A stretch of DNA of 64,000 nt, taken from NCBI GenBank assembly GCA_947497495.1, contig CANMGT010000001.1:1054001-1118000 (forward strand), in the 5' to 3' direction. The first letter of the stretch is position 1. Each line of letters starts with the position of its first letter. A program made the position numbers and the translations under genes. This document shows, in pieces, positions 28,256-36,373 of the stretch. The notes beneath the pieces were generated by a model. That model did no database searches. It worked only from the letters and a program-made list of their open reading frames with translations, and had not been told where the DNA came from. The DNA comes from an uncultured Lentibacter sp. GTDB lineage: Bacteria; Pseudomonadota; Alphaproteobacteria; Rhodobacterales; Rhodobacteraceae.

Positions 28256-29245
28256 ATGACAGACGCAGTTCAGATACCGCGTGAGGGCGAGCCAGCCAAA
28301 GTCGCACGGATGTTCGGTTGGGGGATGCTCGGGCTTCTCGCAGCCTTCCTGATCAACAACGTTCTCAACATCGGCTGGCAGGTTCCCAACCTCGCGGATG
28401 TTCTTGAAGGCAAGGCGGGCGGCGCGGCTTGGCAGACTCTCGTTGTTTATGCGCTTTGCCTCGCGGTCGGCATTGCCTATGTGCTCAGAACGCCGACACG
28501 CGCTCTGCGCTGGGACGCGATGAAGATTCACGGCTTCAACGGCTACATCATTCGGGCCTGCTTCTGGATCGTGCTGCTCATCGGCCTCGCGGATGCGGCC
28601 ATCGCGCTGGCACGCATCGAAGGCCTTTATGACGGCTTCCTCAGTGAGCAAACTGTCAAAGACATGACGCGCGCGCAGTTTGTCGGACCGCGCATCCACT
28701 TTCCGCTGATCGCCCTCGGAGCGCTGATCGCGCTTTGGCACAAAGGCCTCGGCTTTCACTGGCTGGCGCTGCTCATTGTGGCCGCCGAACTAGCGATCGT
28801 TATTTCGCGCTTTGTGTTCTCTTACGAACAAGCCATGATGGGCGACCTGGTGCGCTACTGGTATGCGGCTCTGTTCCTGTTCGCCAGCGCTTACACATTG
28901 TTTGACGACGGTCACGTGCGCGTTGACGTGCTCTATGCGGGCTTTGGCCGCACGAAGAAGGGCTTTGTCAACGCTTGGGGCTGCATCCTGCTGGGCATGG
29001 CGACAATGTGGGTGATTATCTGGATCGGATTGAGCGGCAAACAGTCGATCATCAACTCACCGGTGGCAAACCTCGAGATCACGCAGTCAGGCCCGACGGG
29101 CATGTTTGTGAAATACCAGATGGCGGCCTTCCTCGGCATTTTCGCAATCACCATGCTCATCCAGTTTGTGAGCTATTTCCTTGAATCGGTGGCAGACAAA
29201 CGGGACGAACCCGGCCACCGCGACGTCACCCCAACAGGCCACTGA
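28256..29245 (+). CDS. dctQ: TRAP transporter small permease (enlarged DctQ)
   Basis: Inner-membrane small subunit, 329 residues, clearly longer than the usual 160-200. An N-terminal half with about four hydrophobic segments (for example LLAAFLINNVLNIGW, TLVVYALCLAVGIAYVL, ACFWIVLLIGLADAAI) precedes the canonical DctQ domain. That domain has the RYWYAALFLFASAYTLFDDG then HVRVDVLYAGF signature and a final helix at FLGIFAITMLIQFVSYFLES. Together with DctM it forms the sodium-driven transport channel. Thirteen bases separate it from the dctM start, and a GGAGAG ribosome site follows the stop. The enlarged form occurs in other alphaproteobacterial TakP-type systems (recall). Confidence 0.88.
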   Translation: MTDAVQIPREGEPAKVARMFGWGMLGLLAAFLINNVLNIGWQVPNLADVLEGKAGGAAWQTLVVYALCLAVGIAYVLRTPTRALRWDAMKIHGFNGYIIRACFWIVLLIGLADAAIALARIEGLYDGFLSEQTVKDMTRAQFVGPRIHFPLIALGALIALWHKGLGFHWLALLIVAAELAIVISRFVFSYEQAMMGDLVRYWYAALFLFASAYTLFDDGHVRVDVLYAGFGRTKKGFVNAWGCILLGMATMWVIIWIGLSGKQSIINSPVANLEITQSGPTGMFVKYQMAAFLGIFAITMLIQFVSYFLESVADKRDEPGHRDVTPTGH

Positions 29246-29258
29246 GGAGAGCGGACCC

Positions 29259-31922
29259 ATGGAACTTTTCTTTCTCGCCGTTCTCGTCGTTACTATGGCC
29301 GCTGCTTTGGGCTCGGGCTTTCCCGTGGCCTTCGCGCTGCCTGGCTCGGCGATCATCACGATCTCGCTGGCGGCCATTTCGGGCTACTTGTTCTCGGGAG
29401 ACACCAGCGCCTTCTTTCACTCTGGCGGGCCGCAGCAGTGGCTCTCTGCCGGGGTAACCAACCTCAGGGGCGTTTTCTGGGAGGTCGAGCGAGATACGCT
29501 AATTGCGATTCCGCTGTTTATCTTCATGGGTATTATGCTTCAGCGCTCCAAGATCGCGGAAGACTTGCTTGTCACCATGGCGCAGCTTTTCGGCCCGGTG
29601 CCGGGCGGCCTTGGCATTTCTGTTGTTTTCGTGGGCGCGCTTTTGGCGGCGACCACGGGCATCGTTGGCGCGACGGTTGTGGCGATGGGCCTTATCAGCC
29701 TGCCCGCTATGTTGCGCAACAACTACTCGCCGTCCTTGGCGACAGGCACGATCGCGGCGTCAGGCACCTTGGGCCAGATCATTCCGCCGTCGATTGTTCT
29801 CATCATCCTTGCTGACCAGTTGGCCAGCGCGACAGACCAAGCCAGCACCGCGCGCAAGGCGCTGCACAAAGCCTCAACCGGCGAGCTGTCGATGCCTTCG
29901 TCGTTTGACGTGTCCTCGACATCGGCGGGCGAGATGTTCCTCGGCGCGCTTGTGCCGGGCATCCTCTTGGTGCTGATCTATATGGCCTATATTCTCATCT
30001 ACGCATTCCTGAAGCCCGAAGCGGCGCCGGCTGTGAAGGTTGAAGGCAAGTTTGACCGCAAGTTCTGGGGCACTGTAGCGCTGACGCTGATCCCGCCGCT
30101 AACGCTTATCTTCCTTGTGCTTGGCTCGATCATCACAGGCGTTGCGACAGTGAACCAAGCCGGTGCGATTGGCGCAGCGGGCGCTATGGTTATGGCGGGC
30201 TATCGTCTCTACGAGGGCAACCAGAAGCTTCGGTTTGTGCCTGCGATCATGGCGCTGGGCTCACTGGTTGTTCTGGCCATTCTGCTGTCAAACTTCGACA
30301 TGAACCTGAAGGCCGTTGACACAGGGAGCGACATACTCGGCATCCAGCTCGGCGCCCTTGCGACTTTCGTGCTTGTTGCGGCTGTTGCCTGGAGTGGCTG
30401 GCGGGTGTTTCGCACCGAGGGCACGCTTGACGGCGTGATGCTCGAAACGGCGAAGACAACCTCGTTGGTGTTTATCATTCTGCTGGGTGCCGCCATGCTC
30501 ACCGCGGCGTTCCGTGCCTTTGGCGGTGAAGAGCTTGTGCGCGAGTTCCTGTTGTCGCTTCCCGGCGGCTTCTGGACGCAGTTCATCATCGTGATGATGG
30601 TTATTTTCATCCTCGGCTTCTTCCTCGACTTCATCGAGATCGCCGTGGTTGTTGTGCCAATCGTCGCGCCGATTTTGCTGGCGGATCCGAGCGCAAACAT
30701 CACGGCTGTTTGGCTTGGTGTCATGATTGGCCTCAACATCCAGACAAGCTTCCTGACGCCGCCCTTCGGCTTCGCGCTGTTCTACCTGCGCGGGGTTGCT
30801 CCGGCTGTTGTGAAAACGGTGCAGATGTATAAGGGCGTGATCGCCTTTATCACGTTGCAGCTGATCGCTTTGACGGTTGTTGGCGTCTATCCACCCTTAG
30901 TGAACTACCTGCCCAACCGCGCGTCTTTCCTGTCGGACAACGCGCCTCCCCCGCGCAACCCGAAGCTCCAGTATTGCCTTGAGAAAAACGTCGGCGAGCA
31001 GCTGGCGGGTGGCTCGAACATGCTGAGTGAAGCAATTGCCAAGGCGCAGGGTCTGGACGTTTCGGTGCTGCCCAAGCGGCTCGGCAAGGACTTGACCGAC
31101 AGCTTCAAAGCTGGCGAAACGGCCTTGGCAAACCTCAACGACGCTTTCGCTTCGGAAGCCGCTGTCGAGGGCGCAGCCGACGCATACCGCCCGCAGCAGC
31201 AAAAGGTGCGTAAGCTCGAGAAGGAAATCCGCAAGCTTGAGGAGGAAGCCAAAGAGCTCAAAACTCTTGCAGGGCGGATGAAATCCGAGGAGCAAGCCCC
31301 GCGACGCGCGCGTCTTGAGAGCCGCCGCGAAGCCCTGCTGGCAGAGGTCGCGCATTTGCAAGGCGAGATCCCTGAAAGCTGGGAATCTGTGCATGACGAG
31401 TTTGCAAAGCTGACAACCGCCGAGCAAAAAGCCCGCACCATGTATCGTCGCAATGCGGACACGGCTTGGGAGGTTCCCAAAACGGTTTTGGCAACGCTTG
31501 AAGGCAACGAAGCTTACGGCGCGCTTGAGAGCGAGCTGATGGCGCTGCGTGGTTATATTGAAGGGGTTGCCGAAGGTGACGAAGCGGCTGAAGACACCGT
31601 GAAAGCGCTTGAAGACAAGTTCAGCGACGTCGAAGGCGCGGGCGATGTGAAGTCAGCGCTTGGCAAGGCCCGCCGTGCTTTGAAGCCAAAGAAATTTGAC
31701 CGTGAGAAGGCGCTTGCCGCCTTTGACAACGCGGCTGAAGAGTATGCGGATCAGAAGCAGTGGCGCGCAGATGCGGAGGGCTTGAAGCCTTCGCTGACGG
31801 CCTATCTCGACGGGATCAGAACAACGCTTGGGATGCGCTCGCAACCGCGTCTTGAGCGCGAGCAAGCGCTCTACATGGCGGCCTGTAGCGCCAAGCACCG
31901 TGACATCTCGCTGAACTTCTAA
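29259..31922 (+). CDS. dctM: TRAP transporter large permease with coiled-coil C-terminal extension
   Basis: Large membrane subunit, 887 residues from the ATG at 29259. Residues 1 to about 547 contain the DctM channel domain (ALGSGFPVAFALPGSAIITI, LGQIIPPSIVLIILADQ, GFFLDFIEIAVVVVPIVAPI, QTSFLTPPFGFALFYLRG), itself longer than the usual 430. The remaining 340 residues are hydrophilic and Lys/Glu-rich with a long coiled coil (QQQKVRKLEKEIRKLEEEAK). Two tail Cys residues occur near QYCLEKN and MAACSAKHRD. I do not recognise the tail; it could be a cytoplasmic docking or regulatory domain. It is fused in frame, without base-composition change. Confidence 0.9.
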   Translation: MELFFLAVLVVTMAAALGSGFPVAFALPGSAIITISLAAISGYLFSGDTSAFFHSGGPQQWLSAGVTNLRGVFWEVERDTLIAIPLFIFMGIMLQRSKIAEDLLVTMAQLFGPVPGGLGISVVFVGALLAATTGIVGATVVAMGLISLPAMLRNNYSPSLATGTIAASGTLGQIIPPSIVLIILADQLASATDQASTARKALHKASTGELSMPSSFDVSSTSAGEMFLGALVPGILLVLIYMAYILIYAFLKPEAAPAVKVEGKFDRKFWGTVALTLIPPLTLIFLVLGSIITGVATVNQAGAIGAAGAMVMAGYRLYEGNQKLRFVPAIMALGSLVVLAILLSNFDMNLKAVDTGSDILGIQLGALATFVLVAAVAWSGWRVFRTEGTLDGVMLETAKTTSLVFIILLGAAMLTAAFRAFGGEELVREFLLSLPGGFWTQFIIVMMVIFILGFFLDFIEIAVVVVPIVAPILLADPSANITAVWLGVMIGLNIQTSFLTPPFGFALFYLRGVAPAVVKTVQMYKGVIAFITLQLIALTVVGVYPPLVNYLPNRASFLSDNAPPPRNPKLQYCLEKNVGEQLAGGSNMLSEAIAKAQGLDVSVLPKRLGKDLTDSFKAGETALANLNDAFASEAAVEGAADAYRPQQQKVRKLEKEIRKLEEEAKELKTLAGRMKSEEQAPRRARLESRREALLAEVAHLQGEIPESWESVHDEFAKLTTAEQKARTMYRRNADTAWEVPKTVLATLEGNEAYGALESELMALRGYIEGVAEGDEAAEDTVKALEDKFSDVEGAGDVKSALGKARRALKPKKFDREKALAAFDNAAEEYADQKQWRADAEGLKPSLTAYLDGIRTTLGMRSQPRLEREQALYMAACSAKHRDISLNF

Positions 31923-31944
31923 AGCGGCAATACAGCCAAAAATG

Positions 31945-31975
31945 CGCCCGTGAGTGACAGCTCGCGGGCGTTTTT
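31945..31975 (+). terminator. Rho-independent terminator of dctPQM
   Basis: CGCCCGTGAG (31945-31954), loop TGACAG, CTCGCGGGCG (31961-31970), then TTTTTC. A strong ten-pair stem with one G-U pair. Confidence 0.92.
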
Positions 31976-32137
31976 CTTTGGCGGTGTTAACCTTTGACAA
32001 AACGCCGAAAACACCAGTGCCTACGGTATGCAGCTCCCTATGCAGCTATCCGTGCAGAACGCGTGCATACGTTTTTGGCCGTTTTCCCGAGGGGGTGAAC
32101 GTTAACATGGCGCGCGTTGCACCGCTCTCAAGTCGGG

Positions 32138-32923
32138 CTAGATGTCGGAGAAATCGCCGCTGCGGCCCTTGCCCGAGGAGAAGCGCGCAGCGCCCTTGAT
32201 GCCCTCGCTGAGCGCTGCCTTGCTGCCGCGCCACTCCTCTGCCAGAGCCTCGCGCGCTGTGAGCCCGTGTTGGGCTTTTGCGGCGCGCATGTCGGCGCGC
32301 AGACAGCCTTGGGGGAACTTGGCGATCTGCACTGCAAGTTCCGTCGCCTTTGCAAGCGCCTGCCCCTCGGGCACCACGTATTCGCAGAGGCCAATGGCGA
32401 GGCATTCGCCAGCGTCGACGCGGCGCCCTGTCAAGATCAAGTCCATCGCGCGGCCCTCGCCGACGAGGCGGGGCAGACGGTGCGTGCCCCCATCGATCAG
32501 TGGAACACCCCAGCGGCGGCAGAAAACACCCATGTAGGCGGTGTCTTCCATCACCCGCATGTCGGCCCACATCGCCAGTTCCATGCCGCCCGCCACGGCG
32601 GGGCCAGCTATGGCCGCGATGACGGGTTTGGACAGCTCAAGGCGCGACGGCCCCATCGGCGCGGCACTTTGCGGTGCATGGTCGTCCAGCGCATCCATCG
32701 CCTCGGGGCCATCAAGGGTTGCGGCGTGCTTCAGATCAAACCCCGCACAAAAGGCGGCCTCGCTTCCCGTGAACACCGCGACGGCTGCGCTGTCGTCGGC
32801 CTCAAACGTCAGAAAGGCGGCGTGCAGCTCGGCGGCGCTGGCAGGGTCCATCGCGCCACGCGCCTGTGGGCGCGAATGGGTAATCGTCCAGACAGAGCCT
32901 GATTTTTGGGTGGTGATCGTCAT
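32138..32923 (-). CDS. Enoyl-CoA hydratase/isomerase (crotonase) family protein
   Basis: Crotonase-fold protein of 261 residues. The oxyanion-hole segments are FCAGFDLKHAA and AGPAVAGGMELAMWADMRVM. The second catalytic segment (RRWGVPLIDGGTHRLPRLVG) lacks the usual Glu and has Asp-Gly-Gly, so the reaction may be hydratase, isomerase or hydrolase. It is the second gene of a two-gene minus-strand unit, 11 bp after a small secreted protein. No other acyl-CoA genes are nearby, so the substrate is open. Confidence 0.88.
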   Translation of the reverse strand: MTITTQKSGSVWTITHSRPQARGAMDPASAAELHAAFLTFEADDSAAVAVFTGSEAAFCAGFDLKHAATLDGPEAMDALDDHAPQSAAPMGPSRLELSKPVIAAIAGPAVAGGMELAMWADMRVMEDTAYMGVFCRRWGVPLIDGGTHRLPRLVGEGRAMDLILTGRRVDAGECLAIGLCEYVVPEGQALAKATELAVQIAKFPQGCLRADMRAAKAQHGLTAREALAEEWRGSKAALSEGIKGAARFSSGKGRSGDFSDI

Positions 32924-32934
32924 GGTTGTGCTCC

Positions 32935-33294
32935 CTATTGCAGGGGCAGCGTAACCTCGTATGCCGTCTCGCTCCAGCCCGCTTCAGAACAACGCGACCG
33001 GATGAAGACCGATTTGACACCATCGGCCAGCATCACGTTTTGCAGCGAGCGCGTGAAAGGCTGCTCTTCGACATGCGGATGCATCAACTCGCGAAAGGCG
33101 ATCTGGTTGCCCGCCGCGTCGGTGACTTCCCAGCCGTTCGCGTAGTGCTCCCAGCCCGTGTCGGGGTGTTTGAGCGTCACGTCAAAGCGCCAGCCCATGC
33201 CAGCACGCGCGGCTGTCACAGCTTCGATGGTGGGGCCGTCGGCAAGGGCGGGGCCTGCGCAGAGCGCGAGGGCAAGGGCGAGTGGTTTGTTCAT
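32935..33294 (-). CDS. Small secreted protein of unknown function
   Basis: Conserved hypothetical of 119 residues from ATG at 33294. An upstream in-frame ATG would place the signal peptide internally and is rejected. Signal peptide MNKPLALALALCAGPALA, then a compact beta-rich domain with GWEHYANGWEVTDAAGNQ and ELMHPHVEEQPFTRSLQ. It has one Cys (RSRCSEAG). I do not recognise a functional family; the pattern recurs, from memory, in other Rhodobacterales. It starts the transcript that continues into the crotonase gene. Confidence 0.75.
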   Translation of the reverse strand: MNKPLALALALCAGPALADGPTIEAVTAARAGMGWRFDVTLKHPDTGWEHYANGWEVTDAAGNQIAFRELMHPHVEEQPFTRSLQNVMLADGVKSVFIRSRCSEAGWSETAYEVTLPLQ

Positions 33295-33417
33295 AGCTTT
33301 GAGGTAGCAGACAAGAGCCGCGGTGACACGACACATTTTTGTGTGAAACAGTGTAGAACAGTGTGGAGCGCCTAAAAACCAGCCGGTTTTCAAGGAATCA
33401 GTTGAGAAAATGCACTA

Positions 33418-33438
33418 TTGGTAATATTCTTTTACCAA
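33418..33438. promoter_or_regulatory. Operator directly upstream of glcD
   Basis: Inverted repeat TTGGTAA-TATTCTT-TTACCAA, extended by one pair to ATTGGTAA...TTACCAAT. It ends 15 bases before the glcD ATG, where a bound repressor would block initiation or early elongation. It is identical in arms and spacing to the site before dctP. No GlcC/LldR-type gene is in the window. Confidence 0.65.
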
Positions 33439-33453
33439 TTACGGAGAAGCGCC

Positions 33454-34893
33454 ATGCAGATGCCCGAAGCCAACCCAGCGACACTTGCGAAAAAGCAAAA
33501 GCTCAAGCAGCGGCTTGAAGGCGCGTTGGGCAAGCGCGGGGTGATCAGCGACGAGCGCGAACTCAAGGCCTATGAGTGCGACGCGCTCACCGCCTACCGC
33601 TGCCCGCCGATGCTGGCGATACTGCCAAGCAGCACCGAGGAAGTCGCCGCAGCGCTGAAAATTTGCCACGAGATGGATGTGCCTGTCGTGCCACGCGGCG
33701 CGGGCACCTCGCTTGCGGGCGGGGCTATGCCAACCGCCGACAGCGTTATTCTGGGTGTGGCGCGTATGAACGCCGTGCTTGAAACCAGCTATGAAGACAG
33801 GATCGTACGGGTGCAAACCGGCCGCACCAACCTGTCCGTTACAGGCGCGGTCGAGGCCGATGGCTTCTTCTATGCGCCTGACCCTTCTAGCCAGCTTGCC
33901 TGCGCCATTGCCGGCAACATCGCGATGAACTCGGGCGGCGCGCATTGCCTGAAATACGGCGTGACCACGAACAACCTGATGGGTGTTACGATGGTGCTGA
34001 TGGACGGCGAGATTGTCGAGCTTGGCGGCGGCCACCTAGACGCGGGCGGGCTCGACTTGCTCGGCCTCATCTGCGGCAGCGAGGGCCAGCTTGGCGTTGT
34101 CACGGAAGCGACTTTGCGCATCTTCCACAAGCCAGAGGGCGCACTGCCTGTGCTTGTCGGGTTTGACAGTAACGAGGTGGCCGGCGCCTGCGTGAGCGAC
34201 ATTATCAAGGCGGGCATTCTGCCTGTCGCGATCGAGTTTATGGATCGCGTTTTGATCGCGGTGTGTGAAGACTACGCCAAAGCGGGCTACCCGGAGTGCG
34301 AGGCGCTGTTGATTGTCGAAGTCGAGGGCAGCGAGGCCGAGATCGAGCATCAGCTTACGCTCATCCGTGAGATCGCCGAACGCCACAACCCTGTCGAGTT
34401 TCGCCGCGCCACGAGTGCCGAGGAAGCGGGGCGCATCTGGGCGGGGCGCAAGGCGGCGTTTTCCGCGATCGGCAAGATCAGCGACTACATGTGCCTTGAT
34501 GGTACGATCCCCGTCAGCCAGCTGCCGTTTGTGCTTAGGCGGATTGGCGAGATGTCAAAGCAGTATGGCCTTGAGGTTGGCAATGTCTTTCACGCGGGCG
34601 ACGGCAACATGCACCCACTGATCATGTATGACGCCAACAAGCCGGGCGACTTGGAAACATGCGAGGCCTTTGGGGCCGAAGTGCTCAAACTTTGTGTTGA
34701 GGTCGGCGGCTGCCTGACGGGCGAGCACGGCGTTGGCATCGAGAAGCGCGACCTAATGGTTGATCAGTTCGCGCCTGATGATCTGGATATGCAGATGGCG
34801 ATGAAAGATGTTTTTGATCCGAAGTGGCTGTTGAACGCGGCAAAAGTCTTCCCGCTGGCGGCGTCGCAAGCGCGGCGTATGGCGGCGGAGTAG
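33454..34893 (+). CDS. glcD: Glycolate oxidase subunit GlcD (FAD-binding)
   Basis: FAD-linked 2-hydroxyacid dehydrogenase subunit, 479 residues, oxidising glycolate (possibly D-lactate) to the 2-oxoacid and passing electrons through GlcE/GlcF to quinone. The PCMH-type FAD domain shows VPVVPRGAGTSLAGGAMPTA and YAPDPSSQLACAIAGNIAMN then SGGAHC. The C-terminal cap contains GNVFHAGDGNMHPL and GGCLTGEHGVGIEKRD. I use the ATG at 33454 behind CGGAGAAG; the in-frame codons upstream lie over the operator. First gene of glcD-glcE-membrane protein-glcF. Confidence 0.96.
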   Translation: MQMPEANPATLAKKQKLKQRLEGALGKRGVISDERELKAYECDALTAYRCPPMLAILPSSTEEVAAALKICHEMDVPVVPRGAGTSLAGGAMPTADSVILGVARMNAVLETSYEDRIVRVQTGRTNLSVTGAVEADGFFYAPDPSSQLACAIAGNIAMNSGGAHCLKYGVTTNNLMGVTMVLMDGEIVELGGGHLDAGGLDLLGLICGSEGQLGVVTEATLRIFHKPEGALPVLVGFDSNEVAGACVSDIIKAGILPVAIEFMDRVLIAVCEDYAKAGYPECEALLIVEVEGSEAEIEHQLTLIREIAERHNPVEFRRATSAEEAGRIWAGRKAAFSAIGKISDYMCLDGTIPVSQLPFVLRRIGEMSKQYGLEVGNVFHAGDGNMHPLIMYDANKPGDLETCEAFGAEVLKLCVEVGGCLTGEHGVGIEKRDLMVDQFAPDDLDMQMAMKDVFDPKWLLNAAKVFPLAASQARRMAAE

Positions 34894-34895
34894 AT

Positions 34896-36038
34896 ATGGC
34901 GTATCATCCGAAAAGCGAGGCCGAGCTGGCCGAAGTTGTGGCTGGTCTTGACGCGCCTGTACGCCTGCAAGGCGGCGGGACGCGGCCTATTGGGAGGTGC
35001 GGCGGAGAGGTGTTGAGCCTTGCTGGGCTGAGCGGCGTCAGCCTCTATGAGCCAGGCGCTTTGACGCTGGTCGCGGGGGCGGGCACGCCTGTGAGCGAGG
35101 TGGAAGCGACGCTTGCGAGCGAGGGCCAGCGGCTTGCGTTCGAGCCGATGGATCACCGCGTTTTGCTGGGCACGAGCGGCGCGCCGACGCTTGGCGCGCT
35201 GGTGGCCGCAAACGTGAGTGGCCCGCGGCGGATTGCCGTGGGGGCCTGCCGCGACTTTACGCTCGGAGTGCGGTTTGTTGACGGCACGGGGCGGGTTTTG
35301 AAGAACGGCGGGCGCGTTATGAAAAACGTCACCGGCTATGACCTCGTAAAGCTCATGTCGGGCAGCTTTGGCACTCTGGGCGCGATCAGCGAGGTGAGCC
35401 TCAAGGTGCTGCCCGTGCTGGAAACCGAGACGACGCTGGTGCTGAACGGCCAAGACGAAGCGCAAGCCGTTGCGGCGATGTCGGCGGCACTCGGCTCGCC
35501 CTATGAGGTGACGGGAGCGGCGCATGCTGGCGGCGCGACATACCTGCGGCTTGAGGGCTTTGAGGCCTCGGTCAGTTACCGCGCTGGCGCGCTCACCAAG
35601 GCTCTTGAGGGCTTCGGCGAAATCACGAAACTTGAGAGCGCAACCTCGGCCAGCCAATGGGCTGACATCCGCGATGTGCGGGCCTTTTCAGAGCATGCCT
35701 TTGTTGCGAAGCTGTCGGTGCAGCCAAGTGCTGCGCCAGCGCTGAGCAAAGCACTCGACGAGCGCTTTGAAGTGCAGACAATGCTAGACTGGGGCGGGGG
35801 CCTTGTCTGGGTTGCCGCCGATGTGGATGCGCAGCAAGCCGTCGCTCTACTGGCTTTCTTGCAAAATCACTGCTTTGATAACGGCGGCCATGCGACGCTT
35901 GTGAAAGCGCCCGAGGCCACGTTCGAGCATGTTTCGGCGTTCCAGCCCGAGCATGCGGGTGTGGCGCGGCTCAGTGCAGCCGTGCGCGGCAAGTTTGACC
36001 CGAAAGCTCTGTTCAACACGGGGCTTATGGCGCGCTGA
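34896..36038 (+). CDS. glcE: Glycolate oxidase subunit GlcE (FAD-binding)
   Basis: Second FAD-binding subunit, 380 residues, starting with ATG at 34896, two bases after the glcD stop. The p-type FAD motif is reduced but visible (LQGGGTRPIGR). MDHRVLLGTSGAPTLGALVA then ANVSGPRRIAVGACRDFTLG and GRVMKNVTGYDLVKLMSGS are typical GlcE sequences. The C-terminus ends GVARLSAAVRGKFDPKALFN, the terminal motif shared with GlcD-like enzymes. The stop TGA shares a base with the next ATG (TGATG), indicating coupling. Confidence 0.95.
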   Translation: MAYHPKSEAELAEVVAGLDAPVRLQGGGTRPIGRCGGEVLSLAGLSGVSLYEPGALTLVAGAGTPVSEVEATLASEGQRLAFEPMDHRVLLGTSGAPTLGALVAANVSGPRRIAVGACRDFTLGVRFVDGTGRVLKNGGRVMKNVTGYDLVKLMSGSFGTLGAISEVSLKVLPVLETETTLVLNGQDEAQAVAAMSAALGSPYEVTGAAHAGGATYLRLEGFEASVSYRAGALTKALEGFGEITKLESATSASQWADIRDVRAFSEHAFVAKLSVQPSAAPALSKALDERFEVQTMLDWGGGLVWVAADVDAQQAVALLAFLQNHCFDNGGHATLVKAPEATFEHVSAFQPEHAGVARLSAAVRGKFDPKALFNTGLMAR

Positions 36039-36373
36039 TGAGCTACATGCAGGCATATTTTCTGGTGTTTCTCGGTGGGCCACTGCTGATGCTGCTCTTG
36101 GCCCGCAACGAGGCGTCGATGCTGTCGTTCGTGCTGGGCGTTGGCGTTGTCGCGGCGGCGCTGGCCTCGGTGCTTTTCTCAAAAAGCGCACCGGGCCTCG
36201 GCAGCCTCGGCATGCTCTGGCTGGCGTGGATCGGCACCGTGGCACTTTGCGTGCGCGCCGTGATGCGGCGCATAAAAACAAAGCGCGGCGTCGCGCTGAC
36301 AAAATCACTGGGTGCAATGGCTACGGTGATCCCGTGGCTGGGCCTCGCGGCGGCAGATTGGATGGCAGGCTGA
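36038..36373 (+). CDS. Small membrane protein between glcE and glcF
   Basis: Hydrophobic protein of 111 residues with three or four helices (YFLVFLGGPLLMLLLA, MLSFVLGVGVVAAALASVLF, GMLWLAWIGTVALCVRAVM, and a C-terminal VIPWLGLAAADWM). It is coupled at both ends by TGATG overlaps to glcE and glcF, so it is made in step with the enzyme subunits. I do not recognise a family. It could anchor the soluble GlcDEF complex to the membrane or deliver electrons to quinone, but that is inference from position only. Confidence 0.8.
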   Translation: MSYMQAYFLVFLGGPLLMLLLARNEASMLSFVLGVGVVAAALASVLFSKSAPGLGSLGMLWLAWIGTVALCVRAVMRRIKTKRGVALTKSLGAMATVIPWLGLAAADWMAG

